12,752 bases of DNA from Oscillospiraceae bacterium (GTDB lineage: Bacteria > Bacillota > Clostridia > Oscillospirales > Oscillospiraceae): positions 1 through 12,752 of the forward strand of contig JAHHRT010000040.1 of NCBI GenBank assembly GCA_020025615.1, read 5' to 3'. Position numbers and translations under genes: made by a program. This document shows positions 1 to 7,159 of the stretch, piece by piece. The notes under the pieces are model-generated. The model made no database searches, was not told where the DNA came from, and worked only from the letters and a program-made list of their open reading frames with translations. Positions within the stretch are counted from its first letter, which is position 1; every line of letters begins with the position of its first letter.

Positions 1-30
1 TTTGATGGGTTGGAACAAGAAATTCGATAA
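1..30 (+). CDS. 3' end of an upstream gene (partial)
   Basis: Frame 1 reads nine codons (F D G L E Q E I R) and stops with TAA at 28-30, six nucleotides before a strong terminator hairpin. That is the expected position for the tail of a plus-strand gene that begins outside the window. A second frame also stays open here, so the assignment rests only on the terminator spacing. Nothing can be said about function. Confidence 0.35.
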   Translation, partial: FDGLEQEIR

Positions 31-35
31 AAACG

Positions 36-73
36 TGGCTGGTGCAAGGAAAGCACCAGCCATTTTGTGTTTT
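36..73 (+). terminator. Intrinsic terminator of the upstream gene
   Basis: The stem GGCTGGTGC (37-45) pairs perfectly with GCACCAGCC (53-61) around the loop AAGGAAA; T36-A62 extends it to 10 bp. A T-rich tract (ATTTTGTGTTTT, 62-73) follows. It separates the upstream transcript from the promoter at 125-153. Confidence 0.85.
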
Positions 74-124
74 ATAGGAACCTGCCGTGTGGGGGGAAGG
101 GGGATATTGGCCCCGCCGGCTTCA

Positions 125-153
125 TTGACAGAGCCGCCAATCTATTTTATAAT
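125..153 (+). promoter_or_regulatory. Consensus sigma-A promoter for the P1 peptidase
   Basis: TTGACA (125-130) and TATAAT (148-153) both match the consensus exactly, with a 17-nt spacer. Transcription should start near 160. That leaves a very short leader and favours a peptidase start at 183 or 192 over the GTG at 177. Confidence 0.88.
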
Positions 154-191
154 GTCCGTAATTCTATCACAGGAAAGTGACGGTGGCGGCA

Positions 192-1163
192 ATGGCGCAG
201 TGGAAAGAAATCAGTATTACCGATATAAAAAATGTTCGGATTGGGCACGCACAGGATGAGCAGAATGGCACTGGATGTACCGTAATCCTTTGCGATAAAA
301 AGGCTCCCTGCGGGCTGGATGTGCGGGGCGGCGGCCCGGCTTCCAGAGAAACCCAGCTGCTGGACCCCACCGCTTCCAATGACGGTGTTCATGCCGTGCT
401 TCTCAGCGGCGGCAGTGCCTATGGTCTGGATGCCGCCGGGGGCGTGATGAAATATTTGGAAGAACATGGAATCGGCCTGAAGGTGGGCAAGGCACTGGTC
501 CCCATTGTGGTGGGCTCCTGTATTTTTGACCTGAACTGTGTCAATCACCAGGTCCGGCCCGATGCGAAAATGGGCTATGCCGCCTGCGTGGACAGTGAAC
601 GAAACCTGGAGCGCAACGGCAATGTGGGCGCGGGAATGGGCGCCACGGTGGGAAAGATGCTGGGGGACAAGCGGGCCATGAAGTCGGGCCTGGGCACCTA
701 TGCCATTCAGGTGGGCCGTCTCCAGGTGGGGGCCGTTGTGGTGGTCAATGCCATCGGAGATGTGTTCCAGATGGATTCCCAGAAGCAGCTGGCGGGCCTT
801 CTCAATAAGGACGGCACCGGCATGATTAGCAGCGAGGAAGAGGCGGTGCGGCTTTTGCAGCTCAAGAGCCACTTTGTCTCCAACACCACCATTGCTGCCA
901 TTGTCACCAATGCGGGGCTTAGTAAGTCCCAGATGAAGAAGGTGGCCCAGCTGGCATCCAACGGCATTGCCAGAACCATCCGCCCGGTGAATACCTCCAT
1001 GGACGGGGATTCGGTTTATGCCCTGTCTTGCGGAAATGTGACTTCCAGCAGTGACGTGGTGGGAACCCTGGCGGCCCATGTGCTGGGGAAGGCCATCAAC
1101 CGGGCCGTGCTGGAAACCACGGAGATGTACGGCTATCGGTCTGCACAGTCCTTTTTGAAGTAA
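192..1163 (+). CDS. P1 family peptidase (DmpA/ThnT-like, self-processing N-terminal nucleophile hydrolase)
   Basis: A 323-residue protein of peptidase family S58/P1, the aminopeptidase/amidohydrolase family that cleaves itself to expose an N-terminal nucleophile. Family blocks seen: DVRGGGPASRET (43-54), LSGGSAYGLDAAGGV (71-85), GNVGAGMGATVGK (143-155) and the NTTIAAIVTNA segment starting at 231. By alignment with DmpA (Gly-Ser) and ThnT (Asn-Thr), cleavage should fall between Asn231 and Thr232, making Thr232 the nucleophile. No signal peptide is seen, so it is probably cytoplasmic. The natural substrate is unknown; family members act on small N-terminal amino acids, beta-amino acids or pantetheine amides. 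The start is uncertain: GTG 177 lies only 2 nt after AGGAAA (171-176), GTG 183 has good spacing, and ATG 192 (MAQWKEISITDI) best matches the usual family start. The gene is monocistronic between its own promoter and terminator. Confidence 0.9.
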   Translation: MAQWKEISITDIKNVRIGHAQDEQNGTGCTVILCDKKAPCGLDVRGGGPASRETQLLDPTASNDGVHAVLLSGGSAYGLDAAGGVMKYLEEHGIGLKVGKALVPIVVGSCIFDLNCVNHQVRPDAKMGYAACVDSERNLERNGNVGAGMGATVGKMLGDKRAMKSGLGTYAIQVGRLQVGAVVVVNAIGDVFQMDSQKQLAGLLNKDGTGMISSEEEAVRLLQLKSHFVSNTTIAAIVTNAGLSKSQMKKVAQLASNGIARTIRPVNTSMDGDSVYALSCGNVTSSSDVVGTLAAHVLGKAINRAVLETTEMYGYRSAQSFLK

Positions 1164-1165
1164 TC

Positions 1166-1211
1166 AAAACGCTCCGAAGAAAGGAATTTCCATTTCTTCG
1201 GAGCGTTTTTT
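1166..1211 (+). terminator. Intrinsic terminator between convergent genes
   Basis: A perfect 17-bp stem (1166-1182 with 1193-1209, core ACGCTCCGAAGAAA) encloses the 10-nt loop GGAATTTCCA, and the 3' side runs into a T tract. It starts 2 nt after the peptidase stop and ends 10 nt before the dehydrogenase stop on the other strand. The A-rich left edge means it probably also ends minus-strand transcripts. Confidence 0.92.
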
Positions 1212-1221
1212 GTTGGGTAGA

Positions 1222-2601
1222 TCAGTGGAGGAAGAGCTTCACCAGCTTTTGGTAGAAGTCCCGGTAGGGCTGATAGCGCATAGGCAGGTCCATCCAGGTT
1301 TTCTTATCCACAATGCTCTTATGGTGGGAAAAGGCATCAAAGCCAACCTTGCCGTGATAGGCTCCCATGCCGCTGTTACCCACGCCGCCAAAGCCCATAT
1401 AGGGGGTCGCCAGGTGGATGATGGTGTCGTTGATACAGCCGCCGCCGAAGGGGCAGACCTGGGTAACGTGGCGGATGGCCTGCTTGTCCTCAGAAAAGAA
1501 ATAGAGGGCCAGGGGATGGGGCCGGGCGTTGATGGTTTCCAGAAGTTCGTCCAGGGAGCGGTAGGTGAGGATAGGCAGCAGCGGCCCGAAGATTTCCTCC
1601 GCCATGATCGGGGCCTCCCAGGTGCAGGGGCTTACCAGAGTAGGGGCGATTTTCAGGGCTGCCGGGTCGGTATCTCCGCCGAACAGCACGGAGCTGCTGT
1701 CCAGAAGCTGGGTGAGCCGGGCAAAATGCTTTTCATTGATGATTTTTCCGTAGTCGGGATTGTGCAGGGGGTCTGTGCCGAACTGGCGGATGATTTCTGC
1801 CCGCAGCGCTTCCATCAGGGGCTGGGCCACAGATTCCTCACAGCATACATAATCAGGGGCAACGCAGGTCTGCCCGCAGTTGAGAAATTTTCCGAAGACG
1901 ATGCGCCGGGCTGCCAGCTTGAGGTCTGCGGTGGCATCCACAATACAGGGGCTTTTTCCGCCCAATTCCAGAGAAACCGGGGTCAGGTGGGGAGCCGCAC
2001 AGCGGAGAACCTCTTTTCCCACGGCGGCACTTCCGGTAAAGAAAATGTAGTCGAAGGTCTGATGGAGCAGCTGCTGGTTTTCCTCCCGCCCTCCGGTGAC
2101 CAGACAGACCAGGCCCGGCTCGAAGGCCTCCTCCACAATGGTTTTCAGAACCCGGCAGGTCTCCGGGGCATAGGCACTGGGCTTCAGCACTGCGGTGTTT
2201 CCGGCAGCCAGAGCGTCAATGAGGGGGTCCAGGGTCAGCATTAGGGGATAGTTCCAGGGGCTCATAATGAGCGTCACGCCCCGGGGGCTGGGCATCACAT
2301 AGCTGCGGGCGGCAAACTGGGCAAGGGGTGTGGCAGCCCGTCTGTCTCTGGAAAATTTCTTCACATGGCGGAGCATATAGGAAAGCTCGCTGTACACCAT
2401 GCCCAGCTCACACAGGTAGCTTTCGGCCTGGCTCTTGCCAAGATCTGCCTGCAAGGCTTGGTAAATATCCGATTCATGCCGCTGCAATGCTGCTTTCAGG
2501 CTGTGAAGCGCGGCAATTCGGTTTTCTATGGGCAGGGTTTTCCCCGCCTGAAAATAAGCCCGCTGGGCGGCAATCTGCTCCTGTAACTGAGATCCTTTCA
2601 T
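1222..2601 (-). CDS. NAD(P)-dependent aldehyde dehydrogenase (class 3-like)
   Basis: A 459-residue cytoplasmic aldehyde dehydrogenase that oxidises aldehydes to carboxylates with NAD(P)+. Motifs: SPWNYPL with oxyanion-hole Asn117, the cofactor-site segment DALAAGNTAVLKPS (129-142), FFTGSAAVGKEV (187-198), the general base Glu212 in LELGGKSP, the catalytic Cys246 in NCGQTCVAPDYV, and EEIFGPLLPI. The length and the GQTCVAPDYV signature fit the short class 3 (ALDH3/YwdH-like) group. There is no hydrophobic C-terminal anchor. The frame stays open up to 2727, but ATG 2601 is chosen because GGAGG (2609-2613) sits 7 nt upstream and the longer start would overlap the -35 box of its own promoter. Substrate unknown; a broad medium-chain or aromatic aldehyde range is typical. 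Confidence 0.93.
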   Translation of the reverse strand: MKGSQLQEQIAAQRAYFQAGKTLPIENRIAALHSLKAALQRHESDIYQALQADLGKSQAESYLCELGMVYSELSYMLRHVKKFSRDRRAATPLAQFAARSYVMPSPRGVTLIMSPWNYPLMLTLDPLIDALAAGNTAVLKPSAYAPETCRVLKTIVEEAFEPGLVCLVTGGREENQQLLHQTFDYIFFTGSAAVGKEVLRCAAPHLTPVSLELGGKSPCIVDATADLKLAARRIVFGKFLNCGQTCVAPDYVCCEESVAQPLMEALRAEIIRQFGTDPLHNPDYGKIINEKHFARLTQLLDSSSVLFGGDTDPAALKIAPTLVSPCTWEAPIMAEEIFGPLLPILTYRSLDELLETINARPHPLALYFFSEDKQAIRHVTQVCPFGGGCINDTIIHLATPYMGFGGVGNSGMGAYHGKVGFDAFSHHKSIVDKKTWMDLPMRYQPYRDFYQKLVKLFLH

Positions 2602-2697
2602 GTGCTGGCCTCCAAAAATCTGCGCCTTTGGCTGTGGGTGTTCGGGAACGGTATCCGACCGCTTCTGACGGCGGATGCCCCGGTGAATAATAAAAAT

Positions 2698-2727
2698 AGT
2701 ATACACCCTGGTTTTTTGATTCGTCAA
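2698..2727 (-). promoter_or_regulatory. Sigma-A promoter for the aldehyde dehydrogenase
   Basis: Read on the minus strand, TTGACG (2727-2722), an 18-nt spacer and TATACT (2703-2698). Transcription should start near 2690, giving a leader of about 90 nt before ATG 2601. It is back to back with the exonuclease promoter. Confidence 0.75.
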
Positions 2728-2792
2728 CGATAAATTCCCGGCACGCAGGGGAATCCCTTGGCAGAAAACTGTGGAAACTACGGGATTTGGGG

Positions 2793-2821
2793 CTGTTTTT
2801 TGCGGAAGAATGTGATATACT
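2793..2821 (+). promoter_or_regulatory. Extended -10 promoter for the exonuclease
   Basis: An extended -10 element, TGATATACT (2813-2821), lies 17 nt after a weak -35 candidate, CTGTTT (2793-2798). The predicted start near 2828 lies about 40 nt before ATG 2869. The weak -35 is typical of extended -10 promoters. Confidence 0.6.
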
Positions 2822-2868
2822 GGGTGCCGCAGAGAAAAGCGATTGGCAAGAAGAATGGGAGATTATCT

Positions 2869-3756
2869 ATGAATTACATTGTGTTTGACCTGGAATGGAA
2901 TCAGCCCGCCAATGAAACGGTGGTGGTGACGGAGCCGGTTTACCTCACCGGAGAAATCATCGAAATCGGTGCGGTGAAGCTGGACGACAGGTTTCAAATT
3001 GTGGACGAGCTGCGGCTGTATGTGATGCCCAAGTATTACACCAAGATGCACCACAGAATTGCATCCCTTACCCACATCAATGACAAGTGCCTTCAGGAAA
3101 ACGGAGTGACCTTCCCGGAGGCGTTTCAGAAATTCCGGCAGTGGTGCGGCGAGGAATATGCCTACATGACCTGGAGTGACAGCGACCTTCCGGTGCTCAT
3201 CGACAATATGCTGCTCCACGGCCTGGACATTTCGGAAATCCCGGTGTGCTATGACATCCAGCGAATCTTTGCCCGGGAGATTATGCGCACGGATCGGCAG
3301 TTTTCTCTGGATACCGCCATTGAAATTCTGGGGGAGCATGGGGATGAGGCCCACGATGCCCTCCACGATTCCAGAAATACGGTGAAGGTCTGCGACCACC
3401 TGGACCTGGACACCTATCTGGAGGAATACGGCTCCCGGGTGTTTGCAGAGCAGCCCAGCAGTCGGGTCTATGAGAGCATGACGGAAATCCTGGGGGATGA
3501 AAATCTCCGGGCCTTTGAATGTCCCTGGTGCGGGGAGCCGATTCACTGCGATCCCTGGCTCCAAATGCCCCATCACCGGCTGATGGCAATGGGTGTCTGC
3601 CCCCAGGAGGACGAGTTTATTGTGTATCTTACGTGTATGCCCTGCGCCGCCGGAGGCTTCCGGGTCAGCCGTCTGTTCTATGAAATGAGCGACGACCTGT
3701 GGGACCGCTATCAGGATGCGCTGGAGGTACAGGCTTCCCGGGAACAGCCGGTTTAA
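2869..3756 (+). CDS. 3'-5' exonuclease, DEDDh type (KapD-like) with Cys-rich C-terminus
   Basis: A 295-residue protein whose N-terminal ~180 residues form an RNase T/DNA polymerase III epsilon-like exonuclease fold. Catalytic residues: Asp7 and Glu9 in YIVFDLEWN, Asp106 in SDSDLPVL, and His162 and Asp167 in HDALHDSRNT. This is a complete DEDDh set for two-metal 3'-5' hydrolysis of RNA or DNA ends. The C-terminal ~80 residues hold CPWC (218-221), Cys227, Cys244 and CMPC (256-259), which look like a zinc-ribbon-type metal site. ATG 2869 is preferred over the upstream in-frame start because GGGAG (2857-2861) lies 7 nt ahead and the catalytic domain begins immediately. It stands alone, divergent from the aldehyde dehydrogenase. 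KapD homologues have been linked to sporulation or RNA turnover, but the substrate here is unknown. Confidence 0.88.
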   Translation: MNYIVFDLEWNQPANETVVVTEPVYLTGEIIEIGAVKLDDRFQIVDELRLYVMPKYYTKMHHRIASLTHINDKCLQENGVTFPEAFQKFRQWCGEEYAYMTWSDSDLPVLIDNMLLHGLDISEIPVCYDIQRIFAREIMRTDRQFSLDTAIEILGEHGDEAHDALHDSRNTVKVCDHLDLDTYLEEYGSRVFAEQPSSRVYESMTEILGDENLRAFECPWCGEPIHCDPWLQMPHHRLMAMGVCPQEDEFIVYLTCMPCAAGGFRVSRLFYEMSDDLWDRYQDALEVQASREQPV

Positions 3757-3775
3757 CCGAAATACAGAAAAGCCC

Positions 3776-3936
3776 AGCGTGTCGAAAAAGCCTTTTCTCC
3801 CCGCTGAGGCGACTTTTCAGAACGATTTGAAGTTCTGAAAAGTCGGTTGATGGAACGCGAAAGACACCCCTGATGGGTTTCTTTCACACGATCTTCCTTT
3901 CCGTCCACGGGGATGTAACCACTTTTTTGACAGTCT
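3776..3936. repeat. Hairpin-rich inverted-repeat element (MITE-like or structured RNA)
   Basis: This fills most of the non-coding gap between the exonuclease and the phosphoesterase. Outer ends 3776-3790 and 3922-3936 are inverted repeats matching at 12 of 15 positions (core TGTC.AAAAAG). Inside are a perfect 14-bp stem CGACTTTTCAGAAC (3810-3823 with 3832-3845, 8-nt loop) and a smaller stem (3859-3864 with 3880-3885, continued by CCC/GGG). No coding frame is evident. It could be a non-autonomous mobile element, a repeated intergenic palindrome, or a 3'-end structure; one copy cannot decide. Confidence 0.55.
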
Positions 3937-3938
3937 CA

Positions 3939-3965
3939 GCCCTCACGAAATGTGAGGGCATTTTT
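3939..3965 (+). terminator. Intrinsic terminator downstream of the exonuclease
   Basis: GCCCTCAC (3939-3946) pairs with GTGAGGGC (3952-3959) around GAAAT, followed by ATTTTT. The T run lies on the plus strand only, so it serves rightward transcripts. It lies 11 nt beyond the stop of the converging phosphoesterase gene. Confidence 0.8.
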
Positions 3966-3976
3966 CTGCCGATGAT

Positions 3977-4432
3977 TTAGGCTTCGTGGGGGATGACGAC
4001 TTTTTCCACCTGCCAGTGTCCGTCGGTAATCTCCATCCGAGCCAGGGAAATCTCCTGGTGGAATCTTCTGGGGCCGCAGCTGCCGGGATTCAGATACAGC
4101 ACCCCGTCCCGCTGTTCCTGGGCGTATTTGTGGGAGTGACCGTAAATGACCACATCCACCCCGGCAAGCTCCGCCGGGATGTCCTTTTTATTGTGGACCA
4201 TGTAGAAATGCAGGCCGCCCAGGGAAAAACGCAGTTCCTTGGGAATGGCCTCGGCCCAGTCTTTATCGTTGTTGCCCCGGACGACGTACAGGGGCGCATA
4301 GGATTTCAGCGTATCCACAATCTTCTGGCTGTTAATATCTCCGCCGTGGACAATGGCATCCACATCCCGAAGGCAGTCAAGAACCTGGGGCCGGAGCAGA
4401 CCGTGGGTATCGGAGAGAATGGCAAGCTTCAT
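3977..4432 (-). CDS. YfcE/MJ0936-family metallophosphoesterase
   Basis: A 151-residue calcineurin-like phosphoesterase, close to the usual length of the small YfcE/MJ0936 family, which hydrolyses phosphodiesters with a two-metal centre. All metal-site motifs are visible: Asp8-x-His10 in LSDTHG, Asp32 in HGGD, the GNND motif (53-56), His80 in YMVHNK and the GHSH motif (98-101). No signal peptide or membrane segment is present, so it is cytoplasmic. ATG 4432 is supported by AGGAG (4443-4439) 6 nt upstream. The upstream methionine aminopeptidase stops 12 nt before this start, so the two are co-transcribed. The physiological substrate is not known for the family. Confidence 0.92.
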   Translation of the reverse strand: MKLAILSDTHGLLRPQVLDCLRDVDAIVHGGDINSQKIVDTLKSYAPLYVVRGNNDKDWAEAIPKELRFSLGGLHFYMVHNKKDIPAELAGVDVVIYGHSHKYAQEQRDGVLYLNPGSCGPRRFHQEISLARMEITDGHWQVEKVVIPHEA

Positions 4433-4444
4433 TCCATTCTCCTG

Positions 4445-5317
4445 TTAATAGGCAATCACTTCATAGCCGTCTTCCGTCACCAGCACCTGAATCTCCCACT
4501 GGGCGGAGGGACTGCCGTCGGCGGTGAACACCGTCCAGTTGTCATCCTCATCCACAAAGACATCCGGGCCGCCCATGTTGATCATAGGCTCAATGGTGAA
4601 GATCATACCCGGGACCATGAGCATCTCCGTGCCCTTCTGGGACACATAACTGACCCAGGGGTCCTCGTGAAATTCCAGGCCAATGCCGTGACCGCCGATT
4701 TCCTGGACCACGCTGTAGCCGTTTTCCCGGACAAAGTCGTGAATGGCCTGGCCCATATCGCCCAGGTGCTTCCAGGGCTTTACCTCTTTGAGGCCCACTT
4801 CCAGGCTCTGCCGGGCGATTTCTACCAGGCGCTTCTTCTCCGGGGAGACCTCACCGATGCAGAACATCCGGGAGGAGTCGGAGAAATAGCCGTCCAGAAT
4901 GGTGGAGCAGTCTACATTGATAATGTCCCCATCCTGGAGCACTTCGTCGGGAGAGGGGATGCCGTGGCACACCACATCGTCGATGGAGGTACACACGCTC
5001 TTGGGGAAGCCCTCATAGTTGAGCGGTGCAGGAATACCGCCCATGCGCACGGTCTCGTCATACACCCACTGATCGATTTCCTGGGTGGTGACACCTGCAT
5101 GAATGTGTTCAGCCACGTAGTCCAGGACGGCAATGTTGATTTTTGCGCTTTCCTTGATTTTCTGGATCTGGGCCTCGTTTTTGATGAGGTCCCGGGAGGG
5201 AACCAGACTGCCGTGGTTTTCAAAGTCCTGCAGCATATCGTCAAATCGGCAGTGACAGTGCTTGTACTTCTTGCCGCTTCCGCACCAGCAGGGGTCGTTT
5301 CTTCCCAGTTTATTCAT
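4445..5317 (-). CDS. map: Type I methionine aminopeptidase with N-terminal SEC-C zinc motif
   Basis: A 290-residue enzyme that removes initiator methionine from new proteins at or near the ribosome. The N-terminus carries the SEC-C motif NDPCWCGSGKKYKHCHC (Cys10, Cys12, Cys21 and His22 or Cys23), a zinc finger fused to Map in many Firmicutes. The catalytic domain shows the dinuclear metal ligands Asp136 (INVDCS), Asp147 (YFSDSS), His210 (GGHGIG), Glu243 (TIEP) and Glu275 (AQWEIQV), plus the substrate-site His118 in VCHGIP. The start is set at ATG 5317: the SEC-C motif follows at once and AGGGTGG lies just upstream, whereas the longer in-frame extension has no ribosome site. It has its own promoter and leads the operon with the phosphoesterase. 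Confidence 0.95.
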   Translation of the reverse strand: MNKLGRNDPCWCGSGKKYKHCHCRFDDMLQDFENHGSLVPSRDLIKNEAQIQKIKESAKINIAVLDYVAEHIHAGVTTQEIDQWVYDETVRMGGIPAPLNYEGFPKSVCTSIDDVVCHGIPSPDEVLQDGDIINVDCSTILDGYFSDSSRMFCIGEVSPEKKRLVEIARQSLEVGLKEVKPWKHLGDMGQAIHDFVRENGYSVVQEIGGHGIGLEFHEDPWVSYVSQKGTEMLMVPGMIFTIEPMINMGGPDVFVDEDDNWTVFTADGSPSAQWEIQVLVTEDGYEVIAY

Positions 5318-5379
5318 AAAAATCCACCCTTTCATATTGACAGGGGCCGCAGAAGCGGTCCGCAATGATTCTGACTATC

Positions 5380-5408
5380 ATTATAAATCTATTGGCGGCT
5401 CTGCGCAA
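5380..5408 (-). promoter_or_regulatory. Sigma-A promoter for the map operon
   Basis: On the minus strand, TTGCGC (5408-5403), a 17-nt spacer and a perfect TATAAT (5385-5380). The expected start near 5373 gives a leader of about 56 nt to ATG 5317. Confidence 0.72.
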
Positions 5409-5472
5409 CCGCTGTGAGCCTTCCGAGAAAAAAGAATTTTAGAAAGCAGAGCGCCCGATCTATGGCGGCAGG

Positions 5473-5501
5473 TTGCAAAGCTTCGTTTTATTCGATATAA
5501 T
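5473..5501 (+). promoter_or_regulatory. Sigma-A promoter for the MATE transporter
   Basis: TTGCAA (5473-5478), a 17-nt spacer and a perfect TATAAT (5496-5501). Transcription should begin near 5508, about 56 nt before ATG 5564. It diverges from the map promoter with about 65 bp between the two -35 boxes. No operator palindrome was recognised. Confidence 0.8.
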
Positions 5502-5563
5502 ACAAATTATTACGGATTCCGGAGTGCCGGATCTTAGCAAAACAGCGCGGAGTAGAGAAAGAT

Positions 5564-6940
5564 ATGAATACAAGAACAGACCTATTAAAAGGAAATATTT
5601 TGCGGGCACTGGTTGCCATGTCTCTTCCCATTATGGCGACCTCTCTGTTGCAGATGGCCTATAACATGACAGACATGATTTGGATTGGACGGGTGGGCAG
5701 CAGCTCGGTGGCGGCGGTTGGTGCAGCGGGTATGTTTGTGAACCTGGCAAACGGCATCAGCGCATTCCTGCGGGTGGGCGGTCAGGTGAACGTGGCCCAC
5801 GCCTACGGAAGGGGAGACCGGGAGGAGGCTGCCCAATATGCGGCAAACGCCTTGCAGCTGGGGGCCATTCTGGCGGTGGTCTACGGCCTGGTGATCTGCC
5901 TGTTCCGGCGGCCCTTCATCGGCTTCTTCCGCTTTACCAGCACCCAGGTGATTCGGGACGCGGAAGTCTATCTGCTCATCATGGGTGCCTTTGCCCTGTT
6001 TAACATCCTGAACCCCATCTGCACCGCAGTGATTACCGCGACGGGAAACAGCAAGGTTCCCTTCCGCATCAGCACGGTGGGCCTGATCATCAATCTGATT
6101 CTGGACCCTGTGCTGATCTTTGGCGTTGGGCCCTTCCCGAAAATGGGGGTTCTGGGCGCTGCCGCGGCTACGGTGTTTGCCCAGTTTGTGGTGTTTCTGC
6201 TGTACATCCGCTATATGAAGGCGGATCAGCAGGTATTCAGCAAAATGCACCTGGGAAAGCCGCTGGATTGGACGCTCACCCGGAAAATTGTGCGCATCGG
6301 TATGCCTGCCACGGTGCAGGGGGTAATGTTCAACGGCATCTCTATGACCATCGGCCGGATCATCGCCGTATGGGGCGAAACCGCCATTGCGGTGCAGAAG
6401 GTGGGAATCCAGGTGGAAGCCATCTCCTACATGGCCGCCGACGGCTTTGCAGCTGCCACCAACTCCTTCATTGCCCAGAACTACGGTGCCGGACAGTACG
6501 ACCGGGCCAGAAAGGGCTATTCCACGGCCCTGAAGGTGATGATGGGCTGGGGCGTTTTCACTACCGCAGTGCTGGTGCTGGTGCCTGCTCCTATTTTCCG
6601 GGTCTTCATCAACGAGCCGGAGGTCCTGCCTCTGGGCATCGACTATCTGCGGATTCTGGGGTACTCCCAGCTGTTTATGTGCATGGAAATCCTCACCGCC
6701 GGAGCCTTTTCGGCCTATGGAAAGACCCTGCCGCCCTCTGTCATCAGTATTGTCTTTACCAGTATGCGAATCCCCATGGCAGTACTCCTGGGAAAGACGG
6801 CCCTGGGGCTCAACGGTGTGTGGTGGAGCATCAGCCTGTCCTCTGTGTTTAAGGGGGTAATCCTGGTGCTTCTCTTCCTGGGTTTTATGCGCAGATTCCG
6901 CGCCGAGCACGAAAGCGTTTCCGATTCCGTCAACCGCTGA
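5564..6940 (+). CDS. MATE family efflux transporter
   Basis: A 458-residue polytopic inner-membrane protein of the multidrug and toxic compound extrusion family, which exports drugs or metabolites using Na+ or H+ gradients. The length matches the family (about 450) and hydrophobicity is consistent with 12 membrane helices in two homologous halves. The first half opens with LSLPIMATSLLQMAYNMTD-type sequence, as in NorM/DinF-like pumps; the second repeat begins around residue 243 with RIGMPATVQGVMFNGIS and continues through IAQNYGAGQYDRARKGY. The start has only a weak, distant GGAG (5549-5552) 11 nt upstream, but the N-terminus MNTRTDLLKGNILRAL is typical. It is monocistronic. The substrate is unknown. 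Corrinoid handling by association with the downstream B12-regulated operon is not supported, because that operon has its own promoter. Confidence 0.93.
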   Translation: MNTRTDLLKGNILRALVAMSLPIMATSLLQMAYNMTDMIWIGRVGSSSVAAVGAAGMFVNLANGISAFLRVGGQVNVAHAYGRGDREEAAQYAANALQLGAILAVVYGLVICLFRRPFIGFFRFTSTQVIRDAEVYLLIMGAFALFNILNPICTAVITATGNSKVPFRISTVGLIINLILDPVLIFGVGPFPKMGVLGAAAATVFAQFVVFLLYIRYMKADQQVFSKMHLGKPLDWTLTRKIVRIGMPATVQGVMFNGISMTIGRIIAVWGETAIAVQKVGIQVEAISYMAADGFAAATNSFIAQNYGAGQYDRARKGYSTALKVMMGWGVFTTAVLVLVPAPIFRVFINEPEVLPLGIDYLRILGYSQLFMCMEILTAGAFSAYGKTLPPSVISIVFTSMRIPMAVLLGKTALGLNGVWWSISLSSVFKGVILVLLFLGFMRRFRAEHESVSDSVNR

Positions 6941-7022
6941 CAAAGCGGAAACGGAACGGGATGCCCGGACAGAAGAAGCTGCAATTTATACAGCGAAAAG
7001 GAAAAAATTTTATACATCCTGT

Positions 7023-7046
7023 GCAGCCTGCCGAATGGCAGGCTGC
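7023..7046 (+). terminator. 10-bp hairpin after the MATE gene (weak terminator candidate)
   Basis: GCAGCCTGCC (7023-7032) pairs perfectly with GGCAGGCTGC (7037-7046) around a GAAT tetraloop. The following TATGCTTTC is only moderately T-rich, so termination may be inefficient. It is the only stem of this strength between the MATE stop and the next promoter 26 nt downstream. The stretch 6941-7022 holds nothing else that I recognise. Confidence 0.5.
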
Positions 7047-7071
7047 TATGCTTTCAAACCGCAAAATAGGG

Positions 7072-7100
7072 TTGACTTAGGGCGGAAAATGCGATATATT
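7072..7100 (+). promoter_or_regulatory. Sigma-A promoter of the B12-regulated operon
   Basis: TTGACT (7072-7077), a 17-nt spacer and TATATT (7095-7100), each one base from consensus. Transcription should start near 7107, giving a leader of about 660 nt that contains both riboswitches before the first ribosome site at 7754. Confidence 0.8.
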
Positions 7101-7159
7101 AAACCAGGAAATGCGGGAATATGCCGCGTTTTGACAGAAAATATCAAAAAATTACAAAA

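Noticed and set aside
147..1079. A 310-codon minus-strand frame inside the P1 peptidase
   Set aside because: Shadow frame opposite clear P1 motifs.
1210..2244. A 344-codon plus-strand frame inside the aldehyde dehydrogenase
   Set aside because: It is antisense to conserved dehydrogenase motifs, starts within the terminator region and has no ribosome site.
3986..5368. A 460-codon plus-strand frame across the phosphoesterase and map genes
   Set aside because: It is antisense to two genes with complete catalytic motifs, and its translation resembles no protein.
5585..6943. A 452-codon minus-strand frame opposite the MATE gene
   Set aside because: The translation is His-rich and hydrophilic without domains; the plus strand encodes a typical 12-helix transporter.
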